NCBI GenBank assembly: GCA_035222895.1
Contig: JAVYIG010006839.1
Location: 47,033 to 111,032, forward strand
DNA: 64,000 bases
Direction: 5' to 3'
From: Strongylocentrotus droebachiensis
Taxonomy: Eukaryota; Echinodermata; Echinoidea; Camarodonta; Strongylocentrotidae
In this document: positions 12,901-25,523 of the stretch, in pieces
Layout of the letters: the number at the start of each line of letters is the position of its first letter
How positions within the stretch are numbered: the stretch's first letter is position 1
Notes under the pieces: generated by a model
Databases searched by the model: none
The model's input: the letters and a program-made list of their open reading frames with translations, nothing else
What the model was told of the DNA's origin: nothing
Position numbers and translations under genes: made by a program

Positions 12901-12967
12901 ACAGTATGTTTGATTGAGCCAGAGGATACATGGGTTCAATCAAACTCATTAGATATGCATGTCAAGT

Positions 12968-13013
12968 TGTCTGTTTGGAGCCAGAAGGTCAATAACACAA
13001 TGCTTTGAACAGA
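12968..13013. repeat. Dispersed hairpin repeat (short copy)
   Basis: GTCTGTTTGGAGCCAGAAGG is followed after ~15 nt by CTTTGAACAGAC, so the outer arm ends pair. Homeodomain-type AT words (AATTAATTATCATTAA) follow at 13070-13090. Confidence 0.7.
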
Positions 13014-13512
13014 CAATTAATCAATGTAGCACCAACCTTGCAAGGTCGAAAGGGTTCTTCATCTCATTTGGATAATTAATTATCATTAATACCCCATTAA
13101 TACATTCCAACTTGCCCTTTCGCTACTTTATTAAGCCTCTTTCACATGTGAAGCAGTAACTGCCTCGACCAAAAAAAAGAAAAAAAAAAATTAAACCATT
13201 TGAATGACAAGTGGGGTGGAAAAAATAGCTGCATTCAACAAAGTATCACAAGTATACTTACTTTGTGTTGTAAGATACAGCAATGTGAAGGGCACTATAT
13301 TATTTTGTCATTCTTATTTCAGTTGTTGGAGGCAGTTTACTGCATCATGTGAAAGTGGCTTCAGAAGGGTGCTTTATTTATTAATCAGTTCATCTCATAA
13401 TTTGGGCAGTTAATCATATTGTCAACTAACCTACCTTCTAACATGCTCATTTTATTTCTTTATGATATTATACTTTTAATTCATACATTGTTTAAGTCAT
13501 TAAGTCTTGATC

Positions 13513-13584
13513 CTGTTCAGAGCCAGAAGATCGTTAAACCAGTTTCAAAGCATATGAGTTAACCCCCTTCTGGCTCCAAACGAA
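13513..13584. repeat. Dispersed hairpin repeat (both arms)
   Basis: CTGTTCAGAGCCAGAAG pairs with CCCTTCTGGCTCCAAACGAA, with GAGTTAAC before the right arm. Confidence 0.8.
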
Positions 13585-14323
13585 CAATATATTTGATTTG
13601 TAGATGACATTTGATTCTCATGTTGTTATATGATTTTGTTTTATTATTTGCTAATGAAATCTTATGACTTTATCTAATTATTTGATTTTTATATGCCATT
13701 CACATTTCATATCGTTAAATTTTGTTTTAAATGATTTTCTTATGATTTTTATTATTTTACTTATGATAATGTCAATTGATCACTAGATGAATACTGCAGA
13801 TCATGATATACAGTATGGATGCTAAATTGTCAGAAACTTGCATGTAAACCACACCTTTCAAAGAATTTCCCAAACAAAATTAAGAGAAAGTGTCCTTAAA
13901 ATTGCACTGTAGAAGACAGAATTGTCTGGAAAAGAACATTTTGTGATTAATTCTACAAATGAATATACTTGTGAAAGCATTACAACTTTAATATAAAGTT
14001 TGTCATCTATATTAATGCAAAAATGGCTGTTCTTGTTATTCAAAATATGATTTTTTTTTTTCTCACTGGAATATCTTTCAAATTTTGAAATTTGTTGCAT
14101 TAAAAAAAATGTATAGGCCTTTTAAATTCACTTTGGATATGGAAATATAGGCTGAGCCATTTGGATTATATGCACCTTATACAGCATTCATCTAGTGTTT
14201 AATTGACTCATCATAATTATCCTGACAACCATTATTATCCTAACAACCACTATTAATTTTTGTTTCAATCACCAATTATGATTTTGGCTTTCACTCACAC
14301 TCATTTTATTTTCAACTTTTCAG

Positions 14324-14368
14324 CGTATGGCATTGGTACTTCTACAGCAGACAGTAACACATTAGAAG
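14324..14368 (+). CDS. RAPH1: Candidate 45-nt upstream exon of the MRL gene
   Basis: A short open segment lies between a pyrimidine-rich acceptor (TTTTCAACTTTTCAG) and a GTAATG donor. Read with two leading nucleotides it gives YGIGTSTADSNTLE and ends with a single G. The next confident exon begins with AA to complete GAA, so the phases fit exactly, and the length is a multiple of three (phase 1-1). The peptide is acidic and Ser/Thr-rich, as expected just before the VDLDALLGDL helix, but is too short to prove homology. It would be followed by a 20.9-kb intron. It could be a chance open stretch or an optional cassette. Confidence 0.4.
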
Positions 14369-14911
14369 GTAATGGAATATAATGAATGTATATTTGTTTG
14401 TAATGTGTCTTGTTGCCTGATGTGCTTCATAAAGACTGGGAGTTTCCACTTTTTCAATAGGGGAAAATGATTTCTATATCCAAACAGGGGCTCCTTTGGT
14501 TGTGAAGTACATGCATTTTAATAACTTTGGGTAAATTTCAACCATTTCCTAGCATCTTTTTCATTAAAAAAAACAAGGCGGACCCTTGTTTTACTGTAAT
14601 TGAGAGGGATTCTATTTAAAGTAAACCCTATTTGATTTTTCAAAATTTTGACATATTTTTGGAAAGAAGATTTTACAATGAGTCCTTTGATCTAAACAAA
14701 CATATTTTGATCTTGATACTAAAACTTCAACAGGATTTAGACTATGAAATTGCCCTGGAGATGAAGTTTCAAAAGCATTTAATCATTTTAAATAAAATTA
14801 AGGCTTGCTGTAGTCAGCACCACCCAGTTGACAAATAAGAAAATTATCATTGAACTTTCAACAGTTCATGTTTGAGGTCAGTTCTTTGTTTCACATACAA
14901 GTGATACAACC

Positions 14912-15770
14912 ATGGCTTAAAACACCCTCCTCTGGATCAAAACTTCCAAATGTTTGTCTTCTGTTTGGAGCAAGAGGACCTTTGGACTCTGCAACAGACG
15001 ATATCCTTTGTCTTTCAAGAAGAAAGCAAGCAATTTTGGCAATCTTAATTACCCCACCTCATAAAATCTTGGGCAGGATTTGCCTAAGATTGCCATATAC
15101 AAACATGGCTTAAAACATCACCCTCTGGATCAAAATTTCCAAATTCATATCTTCTGTTTGGAGCTCGAAAGCGTTAATTCATATAAATCACAGAGAGATA
15201 GGACCCTTCTGAATCTGCACCAGATGACATCCTAATCCTTTGTCTTTCAAGAAGAAAGCTATGGCATCTTTGGCCCGAACGTATCTTGCCACACCTCAGT
15301 AAATTCTTGCTTAGGATTTGCCCAAGATTGTCATATACAAACAGGGCTTAAAACTTCCCCCTCTGGATCAAAACTTTCAAATGCATATCTTCTGTTTGGA
15401 GCTCGAAGGCATTAATTCATGTAATTCACACAGAGTTAACACCCTTCTGGCTCTGTAATAGACGATATCCTTTGTCTTTCAAGAAGATAGCTAGCAACTT
15501 TGGCCCAAACGTATCTTGCCCCTCCTGATAAAATATTTTGGCAGGATTTGTCAAAGATTGCCATATACAAACAGGGCTTAAAACATCCCCCTCTGGATCA
15601 AAACTTCCCAATAAACCGGTATATCATCTATATGGAGCTAGAAGGCATTAAAGAGAACAACCTTCTGACTCTGCAACAGTCAATATCATTTGTCTTTCAA
15701 GAAGAAAGCTAAAGAAAGCTAAACCTACCTCATCAAATTCTTGGGTAGGATTTACCGCCCAGAGCACCGA
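14912..15770 (+). repeat. Four-copy ~230-bp tandem array carrying the hairpin motif
   Basis: Units start near 14912, 15102, 15343 and 15573 with ATGGCTTAAAACA(C/T)CC-like sequence. They share CTCTGGATCAAAACTTCC, CTTCTGTTTGGAGC(A/T), CCTTCTGGCTCTG, CCTTTGTCTTTCAAGAAGA, AGGATTTGCC(T/C)AAGATTG and CATATACAAACA. The hairpin family arms are embedded in each unit. Small ORFs here are by-products. Confidence 0.9.
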
Positions 15771-16785
15771 CAGAAAAGCTAAAGAGGAATCACTATGGGT
15801 TGATAGGATCATGGACCTACTAAAGGATGGATTCAATTTGATCTGGATTTAGGTCCCTAGCATATGTACAGATTGACTCAGTCTTAGCTTTCTTTCATTG
15901 TGAGCTCATCATCAATCGTAATCTACTCATTGGTAGATTACGTACAATTGCGTAACTCCCTTAATTACTTTGCGCATTGTTACATGTTTCAGTTTTCGCT
16001 TCATTGTTGATGTGCATGAGCATATGCATCAAATAGCATGTTTATATTCCACGGTCATGTTCATACAGTTGTATTGAATGCATGCATGTGCTTGTATTAA
16101 ATATTTGTTGCAAAATTGCTTGTATCGTTGCAAAACTGTTGTAACAGCCAACTGCATTTAACCTCGTAACTTCTCTGTTTTTTCTAGATGCTCCCTCTGT
16201 GTGTATCATTCCCTATCCCTGTCTCTCTCTCTCTCTCCCTCTCCCTTATCTACCTCCTCTCTTAATTGGAATGTAGTTTTGCATATTGATGTAAAAATAT
16301 ATGTATACAGGTAGTCCTTTTTTTTAAAATCCTTAGAATTCCCCTCCTTAGTCATACCTTGGGGCTACTTTGCCAATGTCAATCGCTGTTCAATAACTGT
16401 GAAATCATGTGGTTTTCATAGTTCAATGGTAGAGGTTACCGAATAATCAGCAAGATTCAGAATCCCTAAAATTCACCAGGAATGATGAATACAAAACCAA
16501 GTGTCAACCACCCTCAAGGTTACTCCGATGTTTCCACAAAAGTTGCCAATTTTGGCTGAAAAACCTCAATTTACATAGTAATTAGTTTTGGCGGATGGGG
16601 GGATTCGAAGGGTTGTCATATTGCACTTTTACTTGCATTTTTCAATATTTTTCTGTGTGCTTTCATTGTGATATTGTTTATAAATTGTGTCGTAAGTTTT
16701 CAGCCTTGTTGCATTGTGAATAGAGAAAGACATTGACATCTAAGTGAACTTCTTGATGATACTTCCTTCTGCTACTGAAGGGCAT

Positions 16786-16862
16786 CGTCTGTTTGGAGCA
16801 AGAAGGGCACTAACTCACATTCTGTAACATACAGTTAATGCCATTCTGGCTCTGAACAGGCA
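16786..16862. repeat. Dispersed hairpin repeat (both arms)
   Basis: CGTCTGTTTGGAGCAAGAAG and CCATTCTGGCTCTGAACAGG pair; ACTAACTC and AGTTAATG lie at the loop base. Confidence 0.85.
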
Positions 16863-17714
16863 CTATGTATACAGTTGCATCATGTGTTGTATTTTACATG
16901 TTTGATGTTTATGTGAGATTGTTTTGATGATTTAATCTTTAACAAAATGAAGAACTACAAATATATTACTTATAATTGTATGTTTATGATTGTTAAGGTA
17001 TGACGTCCTTCAGCTTTGTAAGTCTTTTAATCCTAGTCTGCATGATGAAGTTTGTGTATGTTGTTAAATAAGTGTACTGCCTTCTGAATTATCGAGGATA
17101 AATCCCCTAGTCACTCAATAACAAATCAATTATTGACCTGGAAAATATATTTTTAGCTCATGTAAACTGCTCATGTGAATGATTCTTTCACAGGCCATTT
17201 GTAATGGACCACAGCTGTATGTATGTCCTTTTTTCTATGCACCACGCCGAGGCTCAGTATCTTAGTACACGAATGTAAACATGTTAAAGAGGCTTGATCG
17301 ATGGAGATGGGTCCTTTTGCTTCTCCCGAGAAGACATACTTACATGTACTTCTCATTATCGCTCAAAGACAGAAATACAGGGCTTATTGCACCTATTTTG
17401 GATCACAAAAACAAATTAGAGGATGCATTTGTATAAATCTAGCTACTTTAATTAAAAACCGTGCTTTTTGATTAGACTGCTATCAGCTGTGATTGGAATG
17501 CTGAAATGTCAGAGAATTTCGCTGATGTTTCTTTTGATTCTCATCAGCAAGTACGGGGAAGAACAATGCATTTTCCATCTGGACGTGAAAAGTTCAATTT
17601 CTCCTAGCAAATAGCAACCCATCAATCAGGGATCGGATACAGCCTCTAAAACGTTTAGATAAAGCAATCCTGATGGGCCCAATTATCACTTTCTATTTTT
17701 TGATTGGGGAAGGT

Positions 17715-17729
17715 GGGGGGGGGGGGGGG
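17715..17729 (+). repeat. Poly-G run (15 nt)
   Basis: Uninterrupted G run in AT-rich intron. Confidence 0.9.
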
Positions 17730-17930
17730 TTACTATGTGTAAGTCTAGTGTGAAAGATCATTACAAGAAATGTATGTGTTTTATATTTATATGGAGTTGC
17801 ATTTTGATGACTAAAGGCTTTTTCAGATATGGCACGGTAAACTGCAGCAAAAAAGCTGCATCGTATTTTATTAACGTGTATTAAATGAATGGCAGCTGCC
17901 AGTCACAAAGAACGAATACAAATCGTCCTT

Positions 17931-18013
17931 GTTTTCACGAAGTGACGGTAGTGAGGAAAATCGTAACGCAAAGTGAATGCAATTTTTTTTCACTACCGTC
18001 ACTTCGTGAAAAC
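17931..18013. repeat. Perfect 24-bp inverted repeat
   Basis: GTTTTCACGAAGTGACGGTA(GTGA) at 17931-17954 is perfectly complementary to 17990-18013, with a 35-nt loop whose ends (GGAAAAT, ATTTTTTT) extend the stem imperfectly. It could be a small foldback or a pre-miRNA-like hairpin. Confidence 0.8.
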
Positions 18014-18019
18014 AGCGAC

Positions 18020-21000
18020 GAAATGTGACTATTATTTATTATTATTTGGTAATTTGGTAGTGTTGATTGTGGAGACACTGTCCACACTATGTTACACTTT
18101 ATCACAGAGAGAAATTTCAAATGCTTCCATATTTTTGGTATTTTCTGTGTAAACACAACACACACCATGTCCAAACACTCTTTACATACAGTGTCACAGA
18201 GAAAACCACAGTAGTATGTACAAAATTCCAAAGGTTTGCTGGGGAATCAAAAATTGCAGACATTTAGGTAAAAGTTGGTTATTTGTGCAATGACATCTAT
18301 TTGCCTGTAACTGGGTACTTTTTGCTGTTAGTATTACAACTATCAACACAAAATTCTTTCACATGTGCAATCGCGTAAAATTTGCTAACAATAATATGTT
18401 GATATATAATTCTCCCAATTATCCTTAAAGAACCTTGCTTATTCAACACTTAAGTTGAGGAAAAACAGAAATGCAGTACCATAAAAGTAGAATCTCCTTG
18501 GGATTTCAACTAAAAGCAGAATAAATATATACCAGCTGCTTTTATAAGCTTTCATTAAAGGTAAAAACTTTTAAACCTTGTTATATTGCCTCAAATTGTA
18601 AGCGATCTCTTCTTATCTCCATGCTAGAAGTGACCAGACCTGAGAAACATCACCAGTGTCCAAAACAAAAGCATCAATTTGAAAGAGATAAAAAAGAAAG
18701 ATTTGGGCTATGAAATGAAGGTCGATCCAGTTTTCGATAGGCCTATTAATATAGTATCATTTGTCACTTAGTCAAAAGTACTTGTATTGGAAGTAAAAAG
18801 AAATAGAGAATACATCAAAACCAAGGCTGTAATTAATCTTAATGTGGAAGATGACTGTTGAAACCAAAGATATGAATAGATTGGGGATGTATTCAAGTTG
18901 TCAATTCTGTAATGGTGTAAAGCTGTAGTTACATCAATTCAAAGTATTCTTTTCAAATAGGGAAACCATGCAGATATAACTATTCTTTATCCTTCATGTA
19001 TCGAGTTGATCAGTCTTCCGTTACAAATTTTACCTTTTAAACATGAAGTGATTGCATATTCATTTACAAAATCACATGATTTGTTATTGTTCTTTAGAAA
19101 TTCTTCAATACAACAATAGAATATATTCATAACATAGGAAAATACATGTGACAACAATTGCAAAATATATATGACAACAATTGCAAAATATATAGTATAA
19201 CAAAAAAAGTTAAACCAAATAGAAAATCATGAAGAAATTAAGGTGTAGAATAAAATGAATCCTCGTACTCCACCCCAACATGTAGTCTCTCTCTCAAAAA
19301 AGAAAACAGTCTCAAAAGTACAGTGTACTTGAAGTTGAAACTGTGTGGGATGGTTTTACTGAAGGAAGATAGTATTTATATAGTTTTCATCAGCTCATCC
19401 TGTTTAATGACTAATGAAAATGTTTGTAGTTGATAGATCTTATTTCAAACTTTCATTTTACTTTATTTGTAGGCCTATCTAATAGACTATATGTATAGAT
19501 TTAAATATTGATATTGAATTGATTTCTGTGTATATAGAAGCATGAATCACATGTGGTGTGAATAATGAAAAAGGTAACGCTATCCTTCTTTTTTTGAAGT
19601 TCATGGTCATTTGTAAATTTGGTGTGATCTTAATTTACCCTTATTACTGACTTGGCTTGTAAAACAAAAAATCTTGCCAAAACCATAGCTTTCTTGAAAA
19701 TAGAGGGTCATCTTGATAGTGAATGGATTCATTCTATTGTTTGGCTCATAAGAAAGGGAGAGAGAGAGAGCGAGAGAGAGAGAAAGAGAAAGAGCGGGGG
19801 TGGGGAGACAAAATTTCATCCTTTTAGTTTTCTTTCATTCATACTATTAACAAATTTTGACTTTCATATCAGCTTTGATGTGGACTTTCCTTGTAAATTT
19901 AACTAAATTCTAATAAATTTGAGCATTTACAAGAAATTACTAAAGTGGGTTGATAAATTGGCAGTGTAATAAATGTATATCGATCATGTCTGCTCATTTT
20001 TGTAGATGTTAGCATAGCATTTTTTGGTACCACAAATCATTATTTTGAGGACTTACAATATGACATAGTTTAAAGAATTGTATTATTATTTAAGAAATAA
20101 AATGTATAATTTCATTCCCTTTGCGGTATGAATTCATATAGTTAACAATTTTGTGAATACCTAAATATTTATGACAGAAATCATATCATTCTTGTAAATA
20201 TTAGTAAGGAATACCCCAATCACATTAATGTGATACTCAAACGCTTTAAATTTAAATGGTAATGGCAGTGCCCCTTTAAAGATAGCGATGAGTCATGCAA
20301 CAATAGTCTGAGACGCCAAGAGAAGGAGGCCCTCGGGAGTTGGTTAGCTGTCATTGTCATTGTTGCGTGTATCTAGACAGATGGAACACACGGATTGACG
20401 TGTGACAAAAGCAAACAATTGAGAAAGAAAAAAAAAATCTTCAGCCGTAGAGAGAAAATCAAAATCCCCTTTCTTGATTGTTTTGAAATTTGCCAATTAT
20501 AAGAGACTGAAGAATTTGATTATTCAGGAAACGGTATTGTTTCATGATAATTCTGGTCCTATTTTGATTTTGTTTTCTTATGATAATGTAAGTTATTGAA
20601 GGTTGAATGGAAGAAAAACAATAGTGATCTAGGGAATTACTTTTAATGAAGAAACATAACAATTTACCTTAAAAGCAAAGAGTATAATGGAAATAAGTAT
20701 GGATTTTTGAGAAGAATGGTGCAGGGATTGACATAAAAGTGGATAAAAAATATAAATATTCAAGTATTTGATTGTACTTTCTCACAATTACAAATTTAGA
20801 GACAATGGCACTAGAAGTGTTTGTCTACCCGATCCCTTAGACCTAATTCTAAAGTATAATTTGATTCAACCAAACATTTTAACAAGGAAAGCATTATTAT
20901 TAAATGTTTCTTAAAGTTGAGCTTATGAAATAAACATTTGACATCAAATTGTGTCCCTAATGTAATTCACAATTTTTAGTTCACCTTATTACAATACCTT

Positions 21001-21300
21001 GCTGAAATATTTTGAGAATTTCATCCTTAAATGCCACCCACGTCCTTTGAAACCCCCTTTGAATCCTTTGCATTGGATCTTATATGAAAAGAAAAGAATA
21101 CACCTTTAATGGTTACTTCCATGTATGCATTCATGAAGATGTAAGCATAATGCCACTGCTTTTTATCAAAGGAACCATCATTGTTCCTGATGTGAGTAAT
21201 GTGACACATACTCTCTCAGATGACTCAAAAATGAGCATAGAGCAGTCTTTCTCTGAACAGTGATTAAGTCCTAACATACAACACTTTTCATCAACCAAAC
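18020..21300. other. Non-coding intron sequence
   Basis: Contains a GA microsatellite at 19756-19800 and, at 20270-20440, a less AT-rich patch with TGAGTCATG (AP-1-like), TTGTCATTGTTG and TTGACGTGTGAC words, a possible regulatory block. No exon is supported. Confidence 0.4.
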
Positions 21301-21317
21301 AATGTCAACTTTGTGCG

Positions 21318-21450
21318 GCACCATAGTGCTTCGAACTCGGATGTGGGTTTCATTTGAGGCCAGACGGATTATAGATGGCTAGAAATTTGGATTAGGATCG
21401 GATCACTTATTAATAAGAATACAGGAAAGAGGGGGGTAATTAGTATAACT
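21318..21450 (+). repeat. Duplicated module, copy A (homeodomain-type sites)
   Basis: Shares with 21704-21830 the order CACCATAGTGC, CAGACGGAT, TGGATTA(G/A)GAT, GATCACTTATTAATA, ACAGGAA and GGGGTAATTAGTAT. GGATTA and TAATTAG are Otx- and homeobox-type words. Confidence 0.75.
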
Positions 21451-21485
21451 AAACTTATTCATTTGAAACAGCTCGTTTAACATAT

Positions 21486-21576
21486 CGTCCATTTAGAACT
21501 TAACAGAAAGAAAGGTCTTCACTCATTTCATTTTAATCAGAAGTTGAAGTTGACACCCTTTTGGCTCCAAACAGAA
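21486..21576. repeat. Dispersed hairpin repeat (diverged)
   Basis: The right arm CACCCTTTTGGCTCCAAACA is clear at 21554-21573; the left arm CGTCCATTTAGAACTTAACA is diverged. Confidence 0.6.
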
Positions 21577-21703
21577 GATATTGTGTTGAAAAGTTTTTGT
21601 GAATCATATTTTACTATTGAAATTAGCCTTAGGTACAAAGTTGACTTAAAATGATGATTTGGTCCACCTTTAGTCCATCTAACATCATACCCATTTTATC
21701 CTA

Positions 21704-21830
21704 CACCATAGTGCATCAACCCCATATGTGTCTTGAGGCAATGCAGACGGATCATTGGTGGCTCAGAACTTGGATTAAGATGAGATCACTTATTAATATG
21801 AAGACAGGAAGGAGGGGTAATTAGTATTAC
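21704..21830 (+). repeat. Duplicated module, copy B
   Basis: See copy A at 21318-21450; spacing between starts is 386 bp. The retained blocks include GATCACTTATTAATA and GGGGTAATTAGTAT. Confidence 0.75.
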
Positions 21831-21963
21831 AGCATGCTGCTTTGAGCGAAAACTTTTCCTCATCAGCCTTCTTAATTAGGCAGACCCGTAGCATGTATGG
21901 ATAATGACAAACCGTCTTCCTTATGAAACAGGTAAAAGGGATTGAATGTAAGTAGCCGGGTAT

Positions 21964-22740
21964 ACGTTAACCTTTTTTTAACCAGTTAGTCTTGATGTTA
22001 TAATTGAGTGGCTCAGTGGTCAGATAAGGGGACTTGATATTGAAAGCTCCAGGGTTCAAACTGAAGTAAGGTCAAACAGGAATAAATGGTGGGCAATAAG
22101 TAGCAAGCACTTGCTAGATGTATGTTAACCCAAATGTATGTTAACCTTCATTAACCCAATTAGTCTTGAGGTTATAATTGAGTGGCTCAGTGGTCAAATA
22201 TGTGGACTTGATAGTGAAAGCTCCAGGGTTCAAACTGAAGGAATGTCAAACAGGTTTAAAAGGCGGGGAATAAGTAGCTAGTACTTGCCAGATGTATGTT
22301 AACCTTCATTAACCCAGTTAGTCTTGAGGTTATAATTGAGTGGCTCAGTGGTCAGATAAGTGGACTTGATATTGAAAGCTCCAGGGTTCAAACTGAAGGA
22401 AGGTCAAACAAGTTAAAGAGGTGGTAAACAAAATAATAAGGGAGCTCTTTGCTGATGTACATTGGCACTCATTACCATCATCTTTAGTTATACCAAGAAG
22501 TTTGGTTATACATGTATGAGCTCAGTGGATAGAGAAGTGGTCTTGAGATTTGAAGTTCCTGGGTTCAAACTGATGTAGGGTAGAACAATTGTATGGGGGG
22601 TGGGGGAGCAGGGAGCACTTCTCTAGGCAACACACATCTTAATTATTTCTAAAGATATGCATGTGACTCAGTGGTTAGAGAAGTGGTCTTGAGACTGGAA
22701 GCTCCTGGGTTCAAACCTAAACCAGTGCATTAGTGCATCT
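21964..22740 (+). mobile_element. Tandem array of five tRNA-like (SINE head) units
   Basis: Heads start near 22005, 22178, 22336, 22515 and 22660. Each has an A-box-like TGGCTCAGTGGTCAGA or GACTCAGTGGTTAGAGA, then A(A)GCTCC(A/T)GGGTTCAAAC as B box. The first three share the flanks TTAACCCAGTTAGTCTTGAG and GTCAAACAGG. They resemble pol III internal promoters, but acceptor stems do not pair, so they are not functional tRNA genes. Confidence 0.75.
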
Positions 22741-23661
22741 GTTAAAGAAATAGATGATCACCTAAGTTGTCCTTTGGATAGGACTTAAGCCATAGGTCTC
22801 TTTGCTGCATACCAGTCAGCATAACATATACAAAGATGTTTAGCCTTTAGGAAATTGAAAATTTGAAAATACATATCACTTGATCTTGAAACATCAGTCA
22901 TATTCTTTAGATAATTGAAAGACAGTTGTGTAATTATCTTTGCCATCTGTTGTTGCGAACAACGTGCTGATCGAATCTGATTCCTCCATCTCTTCTCTCT
23001 TTTCAACATTAATAGTGAAGGTTCCATTATTGGCTGCAAATAGCTGCCAAAGTGCCAATTGTTGTATAAATTTGGCTAGTTTTTATTTATCAACTCCATT
23101 TTGGTTGCTTTACCTCTCGGGAACCTTGCTCCCCCTGCATGTGTTGCATTGGATGTAAAATCGATATTTAAAAAACTGGTCAAAATATTTTGAATCTCAA
23201 ATTTTGAGGAAACCAGCATGATTCTTTCTACATCTGAAGCAAATAGACCACAAGGTTTAAAAAAAGGAGTACCAAAAATGGTGTTAGTTGGGACTTTATC
23301 AAATTATATGTAGTGGTACACTGTATGAGCCAAATGGAATTCTGACCTTTGTCCAATTACTTTACATTTTATGTTCTATTTTAGGATGGCTTTCAAGGAA
23401 ACCTTGTATTTTGAAAAAGATTTCATCAAATCTTGAATTCTATTCGTAGATTTTTGAGAAATTTCAGGGGGGGGGGCATAATTATTTCACACTTTGAGGT
23501 CATGGATGCTAATTTTATCACACCTCTGCCGTGTGAAAGAATAACTCACGTTGATCTGTGATGAGTTGATGGGTATTTGTCTGTCAAGAACAAGAAGGGC
23601 ATAGTTTCAGTTTTAGGGGTAAAAGGTTGATACAATCATTCACATCTTGTAATATTCTTAA

Positions 23662-24060
23662 AGGTAAAGACCAGTAATGGTCATGCGATTGCATTGTGAA
23701 AGAAACGTTGTGGAATCGATCAGAAAAGGTCGATCATCTAGCATCTAGCATCTGCAAGGTTCTGGAATCATCAAAATGATAAGAAATTTGGCCCATTCTT
23801 CGTAAAGTTACAAGCACTATACACAGAAAGATGTATATGGGACTACCCTATCTCTCTCACCAGACCATGAGAGAAATAAATTTACCAAATATATGAATTA
23901 GTAGGCGGTTTCCCGGCAAATTTTTTATCATCATGTATTAGTCAAAACATATTCTTTCACATGATTGGTAATGAGAGCTTCCATTTCATTTTTTGAAATT
24001 GGGGCGTTGCCAATACTGGTCTTTACCTATACTGGTCTTTACCTATACTGGTCTTTACCT
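23662..24060. mobile_element. TTAA-flanked MITE (piggyBac-like ends), copy 1
   Basis: The terminal inverted repeats AGGTAAAGACCAGTA and TACTGGTCTTTACCT are flanked by TTAA at 23658-23661 and 24061-24064. The right end also holds three tandem copies of TATACTGGTCTTTACC. There is no transposase; TTAA duplication is the hallmark of piggyBac-type insertion. Confidence 0.8.
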
Positions 24061-25004
24061 TTAATATTATTTTGTGAAACCTTGTGTAATGCTATAAAGA
24101 TGAACTATTTTATTGTCCTTGTGCAGTGCTTCCCCTGTCACTTACCTTAATGTGTTAAGACCATATCTCTATTCTCTACTATAAAGATATTTTGTTGGTG
24201 TTGTTGTTGATTCCCATAAGTGGTTTATATTACAGGAGTTACTTAAAACAGAACTCATTCCATAATTTTGGGTATACAAAATTAGTTTATAGGGTGTACC
24301 CTTTATACATACCGGTATATATACCGGTATATATATATATATATTTTGTTTCCGTATCAACCTGCAACTGCTTAGAAGAGTTAGAGCCGGTATATTTCTC
24401 AGTGAGCAATATATTATTTGAGGATTTGTCTCGCCTTGCCTTGAGGGTGGGGTAAGGGGTATAGATCGAGCCACAACAGGAAAGGGTTGGGTGGGTTCGG
24501 TGAGGGGGCCATGGAGATCAGGTTACGCAGAATGGGGAGGGGGAAGGGTGCTGAAATGTGAGGTTTGGCAACTTCTCAACTCAAAGAGATGACGAGCAGG
24601 AATGACGAAAAAGAAAAATAGTGGTAGAAACCGAAAATATTGTGGTTTTTGGCAAGGTGTTTGAGGTGCACTCATCATCTTTAAAGCTGTAAAAACAGTG
24701 ACAATCAGATACTGCTTGTACTGTTTATATTATTTTGTTTAGTGAGATAAACAAATGCCGCATCCATTTTGCGTTTATATTCCTGCCTCGTTAATGGTTC
24801 CATGTTTATGTAATTAAGCCATTTACATGAAATTTGTTACAAAATAGTTCATTGGGAAATTGCTATGCGTGTTTGAATTGGTTTCTGAAGTACATAACTT
24901 GAAATTGAACATTTGAATAAATAGATTTTGCTGTAAAAGAAGAGTAAAACACATGTCACATTATGATATAACGTCTCTATGCGCTTTCAAAGGACTTTGG
25001 AACA

Positions 25005-25205
25005 TGGCTTTAGCTCTGGCAACTGTAGTGCGCCATTCATTCAAGCAATAAATCCTATCAGGTGCTCATTTACTACACCCGGGTCGAGTGTGGCATATGC
25101 AGATGAATGCCATGCCAAAGGACGTTAGCGCTGCGGCAGGGATTTGAACCCCATACCTTGTGGTTCATATTCGGGAGACTTATCCACTAGAACAAAACTC
25201 TTCTT
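25005..25205 (-). mobile_element. SINE with tRNA-like head
   Basis: The minus strand starts TTCTAGTGGATAAGTCTCCC, has the B box GGGGTTCAAATCCCTGC, then the body block GCCACACTCGACCCGGGTG and ends near AGAGCTAAAGCC. It is the same family as 39645-39925. Confidence 0.75.
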
Positions 25206-25444
25206 TCAAGTAGATGAAAGAGGAAACAGCACAGAGAGTATCAATAGGATATCCCCATATAACATGCATCAATATCAAAAAATATAATTCCCTAAACTCA
25301 ATTTACTGACGGAAACTACGTGAATTATCCAGGATTTAGTTTGTTTATTTTGGTCATATAATATTGGGCCATATCCTATGTACACCGAGAGCAATGCAAT
25401 ATGTGGTGTCAATTGACAAGGATGCTAGTGGTTACCTGATAAAC

Positions 25445-25523
25445 TGTCTGTTCAGAACCAAAAGGGCACTAACTCTGCATTAAAGTGTATGAGTTTAATA
25501 ATCCCCCTCTGGCTCTAAAACGG
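25445..25523. repeat. Dispersed hairpin repeat (both arms)
   Basis: CTGTTCAGAACCAAAAGGGC with CCCCTCTGGCTCTAAAACGG. Confidence 0.8.
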
